This document shows positions 18,131-28,256 of a stretch of DNA of 64,000 bases, one piece after another. The stretch is taken from assembly GCF_010731715.1 (NCBI RefSeq), contig NZ_AP022587.1, positions 5,146,001 through 5,210,000 of the forward strand, read 5' to 3'. A program made the translations under genes and the position numbers. The first letter of the stretch is position 1. Each line of letters starts with the position of its first letter. Source of the stretch: Mycobacterium stomatepiae (GTDB lineage Bacteria > Actinomycetota > Actinomycetes > Mycobacteriales > Mycobacteriaceae). The notes below the pieces were generated by a model, which worked only from the letters and a program-made list of their open reading frames with translations, searched no databases and was not told the DNA's origin.

Positions 18131-18387
18131 CGGCTCTTTCTGCTCAGCCCGAACCCATCCGTTGCTCCAGACCGACCGCGTCCGCCAGCTCGTCGCGGTG
18201 CTGTCGCAGGCGGGATGCTCCTCGCCCAATTCGCCTGTCAGATCAGCGCCTCGGCGATCGCATTCATCGTGTGCTGCGGCGCGATCGCAGCGTGACTGCG
18301 TATTCGCCCAGCAGCGCCACGAGCAGAAACGTGATGATCGTGGTGACACGCCACGCGCATCCGCCTGCCTCACTAGGCTGAACGGCG

Positions 18388-19554
18388 ATGAGCGAAACCC
18401 GAAACGCACCCGACGGAATCAACGGGCTGGCCACCAAGGCCATCCATGCCGGTTATCACCCGGATCCGGCGACCGGGGCGGTGAACGCCCCGATCTACGC
18501 CAGCAGCACGTTCGCCCAAGACGGCGTCGGGGGTCTGCGCGGCGGGTTCGAGTACGCGCGCACCGGCAACCCGACCCGGGCCGCGCTAGAGGCGTCGCTG
18601 GCGGCGGTCGAAGGCGGCGCCTTCGGGCGAGCGTTCAGCTCCGGCATGGCCGCAACCGACTGCGCGCTGCGTGCGATGCTGAGGCCCGGAGACCATCTGG
18701 TCATCCCAAATGACGCCTACGGCGGCACATTCCGCTTGATCGACAAGGTCTTCACCCAGTGGAACGTCGGGTACACGCCGGCTGCGCTCTCGGACCTCGA
18801 CGCTGTCGCGGCCGCGATCACGCCGCAGACCCGGCTGATTTGGGTTGAGACACCGACGAATCCGCTGCTTTCCATCGCCGACATCGCGGCCATCGCCGAG
18901 TTGGCCAAGCGAAATTCGGCGAAAGTGTTGGTGGACAGCACTTTCGCTTCACCCGCACTGCAGCAGGCGCTGACGCTGGGCGCCGACGTCGTGCTGCACT
19001 CGACGACCAAGTACATCGGTGGCCACTCCGACGTGGTGGGCGGTGCTTTGGTCACCAACGACAAATCGCTCGACGACGCCTTCGCCTTCCTGCAGAACGG
19101 GGCCGGCGCGGTACCCGGCCCGTTCGATGCCTACCTGACGATGCGCGGCCTGAAGACGTTGGTACTGCGGATGCAGCGGCACAGCGAAAATGCTTTGGCC
19201 GTAGCGGAATTCCTCGCCGGGCACCCGTCGGTGAGCACGGTGCTGTATCCGGGTCTGCCCACCCATCCCGGCCACCAGGTCGCCGCGCGCCAGATGTCCG
19301 GCTTCGGCGGCATGGTGTCGGTACGCATGCGCGGTGGCCGGGCTGCCGCCGAAAAGCTTTGTGCGGCCACCAAAGTGTTCATCCTGGCCGAGTCGCTGGG
19401 TGGGGTCGAGTCGCTGATCGAGCACCCCAGCGCCATGACGCACGCATCGACTGCCGGTTCGCAATTGGAAGTGCCCGACGACCTGGTTCGGCTGTCAGTG
19501 GGCATCGAGGACGTCGGCGACCTGCTGGCCGACCTCGAACAGGCCCTGGGCTAG
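18388..19554 (+). CDS. metB: Cystathionine gamma-synthase / gamma-lyase
   Basis: 388 residues, a Cys/Met-metabolism PLP enzyme. PLP Lys208 lies in VLHSTTKYIGGHSDV; EYARTGNPTR (55-64) and SSGMAATDCAL (84-94) bind the cofactor phosphate; SLGGVESLIEHPSAMTH is the C-terminal substrate motif. It either joins an O-acylhomoserine with cysteine or cleaves cystathionine. The nearby cbs suggests transsulfuration in either direction. The 257 bases upstream hold nothing I recognise beyond a probable promoter. Confidence 0.92.
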   Translation: MSETRNAPDGINGLATKAIHAGYHPDPATGAVNAPIYASSTFAQDGVGGLRGGFEYARTGNPTRAALEASLAAVEGGAFGRAFSSGMAATDCALRAMLRPGDHLVIPNDAYGGTFRLIDKVFTQWNVGYTPAALSDLDAVAAAITPQTRLIWVETPTNPLLSIADIAAIAELAKRNSAKVLVDSTFASPALQQALTLGADVVLHSTTKYIGGHSDVVGGALVTNDKSLDDAFAFLQNGAGAVPGPFDAYLTMRGLKTLVLRMQRHSENALAVAEFLAGHPSVSTVLYPGLPTHPGHQVAARQMSGFGGMVSVRMRGGRAAAEKLCAATKVFILAESLGGVESLIEHPSAMTHASTAGSQLEVPDDLVRLSVGIEDVGDLLADLEQALG

Positions 19555-19566
19555 TTCGCTGCGGAA

Positions 19567-20061
19567 CTAGTCGTGATACGGCTCCGCGCTCACCAGCGTG
19601 ACCTCGACGGTGTTGCCGTTGGGCACCTGGTAGCTGCGCGTCTCGCCGACCTTGGCGTCGATCAGGGCCTCGCCCAACGGTGACTTGGGTGAGTACACCT
19701 CGAGCTTGCCGTCCTTGACGCCCTCCTGGCGAGTGGCGATCAGGAACGTCTCCGTGTCGGACTTGTCACCGTCGTAGTACACCTTGACCACCGAGCCGGG
19801 CAGCGCGATGCCGGACTGCTTGGGAGCCTCGCCGACCTTGGCGTTGTTGAGCAGGTCCTGCAGCTGGCGGATGCGCGCCTCCTGCTGACCCTGCTCCTCA
19901 CGGGCGGCGTGGTATCCGCCGTTCTCCCGAAGGTCGCCCTCCTCGCGGCGGTCGTTGATTTCCGCGGCGATGACGGGACGATTCGCGATCAGCTGATCGA
20001 GCTCAGCCTTCAGCCGGTCATGTGATTCCTGGGTCAGCCAGGTCACCTGAGTGTCCGTCAT
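19567..20061 (-). CDS. greA: Transcription elongation factor GreA
   Basis: 164 residues, the normal length. The N-terminal coiled coil (about 8-80) contains [31 protein letters not shown] sequence with the conserved acidic tip [11 protein letters not shown] that enters the RNA polymerase secondary channel. The C-terminal FKBP-like half has [14 protein letters not shown] and the final [13 protein letters not shown]. It rescues backtracked polymerase by stimulating transcript cleavage. A GAGGAG ribosome site precedes the ATG. It converges on metB with 12 bases between stops. Confidence 0.95.
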   Translation of the reverse strand: MTDTQVTWLTQESHDRLKAELDQLIANRPVIAAEINDRREEGDLRENGGYHAAREEQGQQEARIRQLQDLLNNAKVGEAPKQSGIALPGSVVKVYYDGDKSDTETFLIATRQEGVKDGKLEVYSPKSPLGEALIDAKVGETRSYQVPNGNTVEVTLVSAEPYHD

Positions 20062-20112
20062 CTCGTCGTGCTCCTCGTCGTATCTCTCCGCGTAACCGGG
20101 TAAGTCTGTAGA

Positions 20113-20128
20113 ACTCCGCTAACGGAGT
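20113..20128 (-). other. Hairpin in the greA leader
   Basis: ACTCCG and CGGAGT, perfectly complementary, flank a four-base loop 52 bases upstream of the greA start, in the 214-base gap before the neighbouring gene. It lacks a T run. The rest of this gap shows no other recognisable element and probably contains the greA promoter. Confidence 0.35.
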
Positions 20129-20275
20129 GTCTGGGTCCCGCCCCTTGCTGCCGTGCCGTTGGGCTTACGGCCGCTAATGCAGCAATACACGGTCCCAGCA
20201 GGAACCGTGCATTCATCCATGCTACCACCGTGGAAACAGCCGATGACGTCATTCGAGCTTTGCCTTTCTGATCTG

Positions 20276-20710
20276 TCAGGCTGCGCGCAGGTAGCCGGGC
20301 ACGTCGCTGCCGCATCCGTAAATGTCTGCCATCGCGGGCGGCTGTGACGACTTCACGGTCGTCGTGACCTGCACCGTTGCCTGCGTCGACGGCCCCACCA
20401 GTACCTCGCGCCGGCCCGTTTCGCTGCCGTCCTTGGCGCGAACCCGCACGATGCAATCCACGGGGCGCGACGGATCAGATCGCCTCACGCTGATCGTGAT
20501 TGTCGCCGTCTCGTTGTCGACCACTTGATAGCCGGCCAGCGAACCCGAGACGTCACTGGTGCCCAGCCGTTGGTAGCCGACGATCGCGACGCCGATGCCG
20601 GCCGCCAGCACCGCCAGACCTAGCGCGATGGCCACCCGGCGTCGTGAGGCCCGGGACAGTCGCGAGCGCCCGTAGCGGTCCTCGGGGCGCAGAATGGAAG
20701 TCTGGGTCAT
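20276..20710 (-). CDS. Single-pass membrane protein, DUF4307 type (Rv1081c-like)
   Basis: 144 residues. A basic cytoplasmic head with RPEDRYGR and SRASRRR is followed by one transmembrane helix (about 27-46, VAIALGLAVLAAGIGVAIVG) and an extracytoplasmic domain of about 95 residues with two Cys (CIVRVRAKDGSE and IYGCGSDV) that could form a disulfide. The head motif and layout match DUF4307 proteins of actinobacteria; their function is unknown. It is divergent from mca, as in M. tuberculosis. Confidence 0.8.
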   Translation of the reverse strand: MTQTSILRPEDRYGRSRLSRASRRRVAIALGLAVLAAGIGVAIVGYQRLGTSDVSGSLAGYQVVDNETATITISVRRSDPSRPVDCIVRVRAKDGSETGRREVLVGPSTQATVQVTTTVKSSQPPAMADIYGCGSDVPGYLRAA

Positions 20711-20834
20711 GGCTGTTTCAAGTGTGGGCTAGTTGGCTGGCGGCGCTCGGCTGACAGCATGCGACATGGGGAAACTAGAATTATAGGGTCCTTATAGGCT
20801 TCGAGGGGAGACCGGCGGACCGACAAGGGGACAC

Positions 20835-21707
20835 GTGAGCGAACTGCGGTTGATGGCGGTGCACGCCCACCCCGACGACGAATCCAGCAAGGGTGCGGCA
20901 ACGCTCGCCAGGTATGCCGACGAGGGTCACCGTGTGCTGGTCGTGACGTTGACCGGGGGCGAGCGCGGCGACATCCTCAATCCGGCGATGGACCTGCCCG
21001 ACGTGCAGGAGCACATCGCCGAGATTCGCCGTGACGAGATGGCCAAGGCGGCCGAAATTCTCGGCGTCGAGCACGCGTGGCTCGGCTTCGTCGATTCCGG
21101 TCTGCCCAAGGGTGATCCACCGCCACCGCTGCCCGACGGCTGCTTCGCGCTGGTGCCGCTGGAGGAGTCCGTCGAGGCGCTGGTGCGGGTGGTCCGCGAA
21201 TTCCGTCCGCACGTGATCACCACGTACGACGAGAACGGCGGCTACCCGCATCCGGATCACATTGCCTGCCACAAGGTTTCGGTCGGTGCCTACGAGGCCG
21301 CCGGTGACCACGCCCGCTTCCCGGACGCCGGCGAGCCTTGGACGGTGTCCAAGCTCTACTACAACCACGGCTTCCTGCGGGCGCGAATGCAGCTGTTGCA
21401 CGACGAAGCCATCAAGCACGGTCACGAACCGCCGTTCCAAAAGTGGCTCGAACACTGGAAACCCGAGCACGATCCGTTCGAGTCGCGGGTGACCACGCGA
21501 GTGGAGTGTTCGCAATATTTCAGCCAGCGCGACGACGCGCTGCGGGCACACGCCACCCAGATCGACCCGAACGCCGACTTCTTCGCCGCCCCGATCGCCT
21601 GGCAGCAGCGGCTATGGCCGACTGAGGAATACGAGCTGGCACGCTCTCGCGTGCCTATCCGGCTGCCCGAGGACGACCTGTTCACCGGAATCGGGGACCA
21701 CCCGTGA
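20835..21707 (+). CDS. mca: Mycothiol S-conjugate amidase
   Basis: 290 residues from GTG 20835. The MshB/LmbE-type zinc site is visible as AHPDDE with His12 and Asp15 near the N-terminus and a third His in [12 protein letters not shown] (near 142). Mca cleaves mycothiol-toxin conjugates to a mercapturic acid and GlcN-inositol, a detoxification route. Length and the terminal [13 protein letters not shown] segment, with the [13 protein letters not shown] motif, agree with Mca rather than the shorter MshB-type proteins in this clade. Its stop overlaps the next start (GTGA). Confidence 0.93.
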   Translation: MSELRLMAVHAHPDDESSKGAATLARYADEGHRVLVVTLTGGERGDILNPAMDLPDVQEHIAEIRRDEMAKAAEILGVEHAWLGFVDSGLPKGDPPPPLPDGCFALVPLEESVEALVRVVREFRPHVITTYDENGGYPHPDHIACHKVSVGAYEAAGDHARFPDAGEPWTVSKLYYNHGFLRARMQLLHDEAIKHGHEPPFQKWLEHWKPEHDPFESRVTTRVECSQYFSQRDDALRAHATQIDPNADFFAAPIAWQQRLWPTEEYELARSRVPIRLPEDDLFTGIGDHP

Positions 21708-22000
21708 GGCACCTTTTGCTCACGGTGATCGCTGACGGGACGCCGCACAACACGGGGCCCGATTTCGGCAAGGCCAGCCCGATCGGGCTGCTCGTCGTCG
21801 TGCTGTTGTTGATCGCCACCCTGTTTCTGCTGCGCTCGATGAACCGGCAACTGAAGAAGGTGCCCGAGTCGTTCGACCCCCAGCACCCCGAGCCCGATCA
21901 GGCCGCCGACGAGGGCACCGATGCGGTCGGCCCGCCACCTGACCAGGCTCCCGGGCCGGGAGGCGGATCGGCGTCAGGACCCGGCGATGAGCCCGGCTGA
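21704..22000 (+). CDS. Small single-pass membrane protein (Rv1083-like)
   Basis: 98 residues from GTG 21704, overlapping the mca stop by four bases. One hydrophobic helix (about 28-45, [17 protein letters not shown]) is followed by basic residues and a long acidic, Pro-rich tail rich in Pro, Asp and Gly. The function is unknown. The overlap with mca on one side and 14 bases with the DUF255 gene on the other means that all three are coordinately translated. Confidence 0.8.
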   Translation: MRHLLLTVIADGTPHNTGPDFGKASPIGLLVVVLLLIATLFLLRSMNRQLKKVPESFDPQHPEPDQAADEGTDAVGPPPDQAPGPGGGSASGPGDEPG

Positions 22001-24011
22001 TTCGTCTTCGGCCAATACTCTCGGGCTGGCCACCAGCCCTTATCTGCGTCAACACGCCGACAATCCGGCGCACTGGCAGCAGTGGACGCCGGAGGCGATG
22101 CAAGACGCGGCGGACCGCGATGTGCCGATCCTGCTCTCGATCGGCTACGCCGCTTGTCACTGGTGTCATGTGATGGCTCACGAATCGTTCTCCGACGACG
22201 AGGTGGCGGCCGCGATGAACGCGGATTTCGTCTGCGTCAAGGTCGACCGCGAGGAACGGCCGGACATCGATGCGGTTTACATGAACGCCACCGTCGCGCT
22301 CACCGGGCACGGCGGCTGGCCGATGACGTGTTTCCTGACCCCGGACGGTCGGCCCTTCTTCTGCGGCACTTACTATCCGAAAGACGGTTTCCTGCAACTC
22401 CTTTCGGCCGTCAGCGAAACCTGGCGGGACCGCCGCGGTGAGGTGGAGGAGGCCTCCGACCACATCGCCGGCGAGCTGCGCAGGATGGCCTCTTCTTTTG
22501 GGGAAAGCCGGGCCGGCGGCCAGGACGTCGACCCGGCGCTGTGTGATCACGCGGTGGCCGCGGTGCTGGCCGACCAGGACACCGCGCACGGCGGGTTCGC
22601 CGTCGCGCCGAAGTTTCCGCCGTCGGCGGTTCTCGAAGCGCTGCTGCGCCACTACGAGCGCACCGGATCGGCGTCGACGCTAGAGGCGGTCGAGCGCACC
22701 GGGACCGCGATGGCTCGCGGCGGAATCTACGACCAACTCGGCGGCGGCTTCGCGCGCTACAGCGTCGACAATGCCTGGGTGGTACCGCATTTCGAGAAGA
22801 TGCTGTACGACAACGCGCTGTTGCTGCGCGCCTACGCGCACTGGGCCCGACGTACCGGGAATCCGTTGGCCCGCCGGGTCACCGCGCAGACCGCGCAGTT
22901 TCTGCTCGACGAGCTGTCCGACGGCGCCATGTTCATTTCGTCGCTGGATGCCGACGCCGACGGCCGCGAGGGCTCGACCTACGCCTGGACGCCGCAGCAG
23001 TTGATCGAGGTGCTCGGCCCCGATGACGGCCCTTGGGCCGCTGAGGTTTTCGCGGTCAGCCAGGACGGGACCTTCGAGCACGGGACGTCGGTGCTGCAGT
23101 TGCCCGCCGATCCCGACGACCCGCAACGGTTGGAACGGGTGCGGACGGTGCTGTTGGCCGCCCGGCGCACCCGCACCCAGCCGGCGCGCGACGACAAAGT
23201 CGTCACGTCGTGGAACGGGCTGGCGATCACCGCGCTGGCCGAGGCCAGCGTGGCGCTGGACGAGCCCGAATTGGCCCGCGCGGCGCGGCGCTGCGCGACG
23301 GCGCTGCTGGACCTGCACGTCGTCGGCGGCCGGCTGCGGCGGGCCAGCCTCGGCGGGGTGGTCGGCGAGAGCGCCGCCATTCTGGAGGACCACGCGACGC
23401 TGGCCGCCGGGCTGCTGGCGCTTTACCAGCTGACCGTCGAGGACGTCTGGCTGACCGCGGCGTCCGAACTGCTCGACACCGCGTGCGCCCACTTCGCCGA
23501 TCCGCAGCGACCGGGCCGCTGGTACGACACCGCCGACGATGCCGAGCAGTTGATGCTGCGGCCGGCCGATCCGCTGGACGGCGCCACCCCGTCGGGCGCG
23601 TCGACGATCACCGACGCGCTGCTGACCGCGGCGCATCTGGTGGGCAGTGTCACGGCGCCGCGCTACCTGAAAGCCGCGACCGAGGCGCTGGCCGCGCATT
23701 CGGTACTGCTGGCGAAGGCGCCGCGGTCGGCCGGGCATTGGATTGCCGTGGCCGAAGCCGCGATCCGCGGCCCGCTGCAGATCGCGGTCGCCTGCCACTC
23801 GCTGTGCTCACCGCTGCTGACCGACGCCCGCCGGTTCGCGCCCGGCGGGGCGATCGTGATGGGCGGCAAGATGGACTCGTCGGCGCTGTTGGTCGGCCGG
23901 GATCGGGTGCGCGGCGACGACGCCGCCTACGTGTGCCGGGGCCGTCTCTGCGATCTGCCGGTGACCCGGTCGGCCGACCTGGCGGCCGCCCTGGGCGTGC
24001 CCGCGCGCTAG
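21987..24011 (+). CDS. DUF255/thioredoxin-domain protein, YyaL/SSP411 family (Rv1084-like)
   Basis: 674 residues from ATG 21987. The N-terminal thioredoxin-like domain has LATSPYLRQHADNPAHWQQW and the redox-type motif ACHWCHVM (near 57-64), then ERPDIDAVYM and GHGGWPMT. The remainder is an alpha/alpha-toroid like glycosyl hydrolase/epimerase folds (GGIYDQLGGGFARYSVD, HFEKMLYDNALL, TSWNGLAITALAEA). The family is widespread from bacteria to man but its reaction is unknown. It is the last gene of the mca operon and runs close to the convergent hemolysin III gene. Confidence 0.88.
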   Translation: MSPADSSSANTLGLATSPYLRQHADNPAHWQQWTPEAMQDAADRDVPILLSIGYAACHWCHVMAHESFSDDEVAAAMNADFVCVKVDREERPDIDAVYMNATVALTGHGGWPMTCFLTPDGRPFFCGTYYPKDGFLQLLSAVSETWRDRRGEVEEASDHIAGELRRMASSFGESRAGGQDVDPALCDHAVAAVLADQDTAHGGFAVAPKFPPSAVLEALLRHYERTGSASTLEAVERTGTAMARGGIYDQLGGGFARYSVDNAWVVPHFEKMLYDNALLLRAYAHWARRTGNPLARRVTAQTAQFLLDELSDGAMFISSLDADADGREGSTYAWTPQQLIEVLGPDDGPWAAEVFAVSQDGTFEHGTSVLQLPADPDDPQRLERVRTVLLAARRTRTQPARDDKVVTSWNGLAITALAEASVALDEPELARAARRCATALLDLHVVGGRLRRASLGGVVGESAAILEDHATLAAGLLALYQLTVEDVWLTAASELLDTACAHFADPQRPGRWYDTADDAEQLMLRPADPLDGATPSGASTITDALLTAAHLVGSVTAPRYLKAATEALAAHSVLLAKAPRSAGHWIAVAEAAIRGPLQIAVACHSLCSPLLTDARRFAPGGAIVMGGKMDSSALLVGRDRVRGDDAAYVCRGRLCDLPVTRSADLAAALGVPAR

Positions 24012-24018
24012 CGCCGAA

Positions 24019-24756
24019 TCAGAACACCACGAACCACATCGCGATGTAGTGGCAGATCGCCGCTATCGCGGTGCAGGCGTGGAAGAACTCGTGATAGCCG
24101 AACGTCGACGGCCACGGGTCGGGCCAGCGCAGCGCGTAGAGAATGCCGCCGATGCTGTACAAGGCGCCGCCGACGAACAGCAGCACCATCGCGGCCACCC
24201 CGGAGTTGTGCAGGATCTCGCCGGTGTACCAGACCGCTACCCAGCCCAGCAGGATGTAGAGCGGCACGCCGACCCAGCGTGGCGCCGACGGCCATAGCAT
24301 CTTGAGCAGGATCCCGGCCGCGGCGCCGCCCCAGACGATGCCCAACACCACGCCCCCGTCGTGCGGTGACAGCGCCAGCAGGGCGAACGGGGTGTAGCTG
24401 CCGGCGATGAACACGAAGATCATCGAGTGATCGGCCCGCTTCATCCACTTCTTGGTGGTCTCGGACTTCCAGTGGACGCGATGGTAGGTGGCGCTGACGG
24501 TGAACATGATGATGGTGGCGAAGGTATAAAGCAGGGTCGCCAGTCCGGCCCGGGTGGATCCCACGGCCCACGACACCGCGACCAGCGAGGCGCCCGCGAA
24601 GACGGCGGTGCCGGCGGAATAGACGTGGATCCAGCCGCGGAAGCGTGGCTTGGTCAGGACCCGGGCGACGCCGTCGACGAGATGGTGTGCGGCATTAGCC
24701 GCGACTCCCGGCGATTCGGCTTCCGGGTCGGTGGCAGTGGTGGTCGGCCCGCTCAT
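24019..24756 (-). CDS. Hemolysin III / AdipoR-like (PAQR family) membrane protein (Rv1085c-like)
   Basis: 245 residues from ATG 24756, chosen over a longer frame to 24858 because it gives the family-typical start [10 protein letters not shown]. There are seven hydrophobic helices. The metal-site motifs of the PAQR/hemolysin III family are visible: [11 protein letters not shown] with SxxxH near the second helix, and [17 protein letters not shown] with His pairs at the end. They are predicted metal-dependent membrane hydrolases; true haemolytic activity is doubtful. Divergent from the prenyl synthase gene. Confidence 0.85.
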   Translation of the reverse strand: MSGPTTTATDPEAESPGVAANAAHHLVDGVARVLTKPRFRGWIHVYSAGTAVFAGASLVAVSWAVGSTRAGLATLLYTFATIIMFTVSATYHRVHWKSETTKKWMKRADHSMIFVFIAGSYTPFALLALSPHDGGVVLGIVWGGAAAGILLKMLWPSAPRWVGVPLYILLGWVAVWYTGEILHNSGVAAMVLLFVGGALYSIGGILYALRWPDPWPSTFGYHEFFHACTAIAAICHYIAMWFVVF

Positions 24757-24909
24757 GTCACCTGCTGCCTGTTTCGGATGGCGGTCGAAGTGTCCGCGCC
24801 TGACACCAAACACTAGCTCGCACCGGCCGGATGACCGCGATTTCGGCGGCGGTGACATCCCCGGAAATCCACCCGGAATTGGTTGCCGGTCACAGTAGGG
24901 TGGATCTTC

Positions 24910-25698
24910 GTGGAGATTATCCCGCCGCGGCTCAAAGACCCGCTCTATCGCGTCTACGAGCTACGGCTGCGGCAGGGCCTGGCCGCCTCGAAATCCCAGC
25001 TCCCGCGGCATATCGCCGTGCTGTGCGACGGGAACCGGCGGTGGGCCCGTGACGCGGGATACGACGACGTCAGCTACGGCTACCGGATGGGCGCGGTCAA
25101 GATCGCCGAGATGCTGCGCTGGTGTCAGGAAGCCGGCGTCGAAATGACCACCGTCTACCTGCTGTCCACCGAAAACCTGCAACGCGATCCCGAGGAGCTG
25201 GCCGGGCTGATCGAGGTCATCACCGATGTCGTCGAGGAGATCTGCGCGCCGGCCAATCGGTGGAGCGTGCGCACGGTGGGGGACCTGGAACTGCTCGGCG
25301 ACGAGCCCGCCCGCCGGTTACGGGGTGCGGTCGAATCCACGCCCAGCGTCGCGCCGTTTCACGTCAACGTGGCCGTCGGCTACGGGGGTCGGCAGGAGAT
25401 CGTCGGCGCGGTGCGCGCGCTGTTGAGCAAGGCGCTCGCCAACGGCGTCACCGGCGAGGAGCTCGTCGACGCGGTGACCGTCGACGCCATCTCCGAGAAC
25501 CTCTACACCTCCGGGCAGCCCGACCCCGACCTGGTGATCCGCACCTCGGGCGAGCAACGCCTGTCGGGGTTCCTGCTCTGGCAGAGCGCCTATTCGGAGA
25601 TGTGGTTCTGCGAGACGCACTGGCCCGCGTTCCGCCGCGTCGACTTCCTGCGCGCGCTGCGCGACTACAGCCGGCGAGATCGCCGCCTCGGCAAGTAG
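24910..25698 (+). CDS. Short-chain cis-prenyl diphosphate synthase (Z,E-farnesyl-PP synthase, Rv1086-like)
   Basis: 262 residues from GTG 24910 (first residues MEIIPPRLK), matching the length and start of Rv1086; a longer frame lacks support. Catalytic Asp40 lies in [27 protein letters not shown] and [12 protein letters not shown] follow, and [30 protein letters not shown] binds diphosphate/IPP. In mycobacteria this enzyme makes omega,E,Z-farnesyl diphosphate, the precursor of decaprenyl phosphate used in arabinan and peptidoglycan synthesis. Confidence 0.9.
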   Translation: MEIIPPRLKDPLYRVYELRLRQGLAASKSQLPRHIAVLCDGNRRWARDAGYDDVSYGYRMGAVKIAEMLRWCQEAGVEMTTVYLLSTENLQRDPEELAGLIEVITDVVEEICAPANRWSVRTVGDLELLGDEPARRLRGAVESTPSVAPFHVNVAVGYGGRQEIVGAVRALLSKALANGVTGEELVDAVTVDAISENLYTSGQPDPDLVIRTSGEQRLSGFLLWQSAYSEMWFCETHWPAFRRVDFLRALRDYSRRDRRLGK

Positions 25699-25737
25699 GT
25701 CTTAAGCGGCAGCTCACGCGCGTGCCACACTGGATGC

Positions 25738-27108
25738 ATGGCTGCGCTGTCGGCGGTGGTGTTCACGCTGAGTGCCTGGCTGGGCCTGTATCTGGTGGCC
25801 CGCGATCCGCGCAAACCGGTGCTTGTGCTGGCGGCGATCGGACTGTGTGGCTTCGCGCTGGTCGTCGGGCTGGATGCGGTTCGGACCGTCAGCTCCGCGT
25901 CCGCCCCGCTGCTGAGCCGGGTCGAGATCTATGTCGCGACCGTGCCCGGCGTGGCGTGGTTCGCGGTGCTGATCGAGCTGTCTCGGCCCACCGACGGCTG
26001 GCGGGCGCGCACCCGCGAGCTGCTGCTCGTCGCCGCGGTCGCCGCGCTAACCTTGTTCGGGGCGATGCTGGCCGGCAGCGTCGAGGGTCCGCTGCGGGCG
26101 GGACACTGGCTGATGTTCGCCGTGATCTCGGTGTCCACCCTCGGCGCGATGGCCGTCGCGGTGCGCCGCCCGCGGCGCCCGCGGCCGGCGGTCGGGCTCG
26201 CCATCACCGCCACCCTGTTCTTTGCACTGGCCAACGCGATCCTGATCATCCCGCTGGGCCTGGTGCCCAGCTGGCTGGCGCTGGCGTCGACGAGCTGCGA
26301 CGTCCTCGCGCTCGGGATCGCCGTCGCCCTGTGGGACGCGTTCGACGAGGGTCAGGCGCTGCGCGCCGACATGCGCCGCTCGTTCGCCGGCTCGGTGGCG
26401 GTGGCGCTGCTGTTCGGCGGGCAGGCGCTGATCGGGCTGGCGGTGACCCGCGACGACTCCGCCGCGCAGACCGCGCTGACCGTGCTGCTGTTCACCAGCC
26501 TGGCGATCGCGATCACCGTGCAGGTACTCGCCGATCCTCTGGCAGGGGTGCTCGATCGGCTGGCGTTCTCGAAATCGCCTGCGCTGCGGGCGGATCGGGC
26601 CGCGCTGCGGCACACCGAGGCCGCGCTGCCGCTGCGGCAGGAGCACCCGCTGGCAGACGTCGACGACGTCACTTTCGTCAGGCTCACCCGCCGCGCCCTG
26701 GGCCACTACGGCGACCTGAGCAAGCTGGTCGCGAGCCCGCTGACGGCGTTGCCGATGATCGACGAGCGGCTGGCGGCCCGCGGTGCCCCCGACCACCCGG
26801 TCGAGCGGGCCAACGAACTCAAGGCCGTGCTCGCCGATGGCATTTCGCGGTTGAAGCCGCGAGACGGCGGCGATTTCGGAACTACCGAAGAGTGGCGTTA
26901 CTACAACTCCCTGTATTTTCCGTACGTCGTCGGGGTGCGCGCCTACGCGCAGAACGCCACCGCCTCGGGCCTGGATCCCGCCGCGCGGCAGGCTTGGCAG
27001 TGGTTTGTGACGGAGGTCCCACAGCGTTCGCTGCATAACTGGCAGAATGCCGCGGCCCGGCTGATCGCGGCGGACCTACGTGGGCGCGTCGCGGTCCCCA
27101 GCGATTAG
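25738..27108 (+). CDS. Multi-pass membrane protein of unknown function with a C-terminal cytosolic domain
   Basis: 456 residues. The first 270 residues contain about eight hydrophobic helices, the last around AQTALTVLLFTSLAIAITVQVLA. The C-terminal 180 residues are soluble and carry motifs such as RRALGHYGDLSKLVASPLTALP, NELKAVLADGI and EEWRYYNSLYFPYVVGVRAY. I do not recognise this domain. The architecture is sensor-like but no kinase or cyclase motif is present. It starts 39 bases after the prenyl synthase gene and may be in its operon. I know of no counterpart at this place in M. tuberculosis. Confidence 0.75.
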   Translation: MAALSAVVFTLSAWLGLYLVARDPRKPVLVLAAIGLCGFALVVGLDAVRTVSSASAPLLSRVEIYVATVPGVAWFAVLIELSRPTDGWRARTRELLLVAAVAALTLFGAMLAGSVEGPLRAGHWLMFAVISVSTLGAMAVAVRRPRRPRPAVGLAITATLFFALANAILIIPLGLVPSWLALASTSCDVLALGIAVALWDAFDEGQALRADMRRSFAGSVAVALLFGGQALIGLAVTRDDSAAQTALTVLLFTSLAIAITVQVLADPLAGVLDRLAFSKSPALRADRAALRHTEAALPLRQEHPLADVDDVTFVRLTRRALGHYGDLSKLVASPLTALPMIDERLAARGAPDHPVERANELKAVLADGISRLKPRDGGDFGTTEEWRYYNSLYFPYVVGVRAYAQNATASGLDPAARQAWQWFVTEVPQRSLHNWQNAAARLIAADLRGRVAVPSD

Positions 27109-27243
27109 TTGGACGCCGTCACACGACAACGCGGGTTGCATTAGCCGGGCGACTCAGTTCGCTTGTGTTGACGGCGAATTAGGCAATCGTGGCCGGACGG
27201 CGGTGACACCCCCCGGCTCCACGGTGATGCTTATGCTGGAATC

Positions 27244-28046
27244 ATGTGCCAACGGCTCACGTTGGCGCAATTTCTGCGTGTTCGCCGCAATCTCGTCCAG
27301 CCGGCTGACGTCGGCTTGCCTTCGGGTGGCCGACGTCGAGTCGCGGGGCTACGGAGGGAAGAGGTCGCGGTGCTTGCCAGTATCAGTACGGATTACTATT
27401 TGCGGCTCGAGCAGGCCCGCGAGGAAAACCCGTCCGGTGAGGTGCTAGACGCCATCGCCGGAGCTCTCAAATTGGACGACGACGCTGCGGCGTATATGCA
27501 TAACCTCGTGCGGCAAAACTCTGCTCAGCGGCGCGGTGAATCGTTGCGAGAGATACATCCTGAGCTGGAGGCCTTGTTGGACAGTTGGCCGCTGACCGTT
27601 GCATACGTCTGTGACCCGAACCTGGATGTGGTGCTTGCCAATTCGCTGGCCGAAAAGGTTTCGCCAAATTCAGAGTCGGTGTCAACCCCATGCGTGCATT
27701 ATTCCTCGAGCCCAGCATGCGTGATTTCTATTGGGACTGGGGGATATTGACCGCGTGGGCGGTTCCCTATATGCGCGCGATTGTGGGCAAGTCCCAGAAT
27801 CCGTCCCTGCTTGCGTTGGTCGACGAATTGTTGACTGAAAGTCCACGTTTTCGCGAACTTTGGTCGCAGGGCGATGTCAACGAACTCACGGCGGGTCCAA
27901 CCAAGATCAACCACCCAGAGGTCGGCAGCCTCTATCTGTACTTTCAGCGGCTGGAGTTGTCCGGGACGGGCCATGTCGTTGTCGCGTACTGGGCCAAGCC
28001 CGGGTCCCCAACTGAACAAAAGTTGCGGCTGCTCCGAGGCGACTGA
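27244..28046 (+). pseudogene. XRE-family regulator with MmyB-like ligand-binding domain, frameshifted
   Basis: From ATG 27244 the first frame encodes an XRE helix-turn-helix (VAGLRREEVAVLASISTDYYLRLEQ, about 33-57) and the beginning of the MmyB-like PAS-type domain (LEALLDSWPLTVAYVCDPNLDVVLANSLAEKVSPN). The rest of that domain (FRVGVNPMRALFLEPSMRDFYWDW to LRLLRGD) continues in the next frame to 28046. The break is at about 27667-27671, where adding one T restores PNFRVGVN. Together they give about 267 residues, the normal family length. It is either a pseudogene or a missed base. As the nearest regulator, it may have controlled the methyltransferase genes downstream. Confidence 0.8.
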
Positions 28047-28256
28047 GTTTCGGCCGTCCCACATGAGCGGGTCGCGATCCCCGGGGATTAGTCCCATTGG
28101 GGCGTTTTCTGCCTGAACTGTCCAGGTTTGCGCACAATCCGGATGACAACGCTGGTTGTAATGGTGATGCGTCCCATCTTCGGGTGGACTGGCGACGAAT
28201 ACGGTATGTGCGGCCGACCGGTTCGCACGTGTCATCCGAGTCTGCCAGGGGGACTT

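Noticed and set aside
27690..28046. A separate gene for the C-terminal half of the regulator.
   Set aside because: It is the missing half of the MmyB-like domain; one added base joins the two parts.
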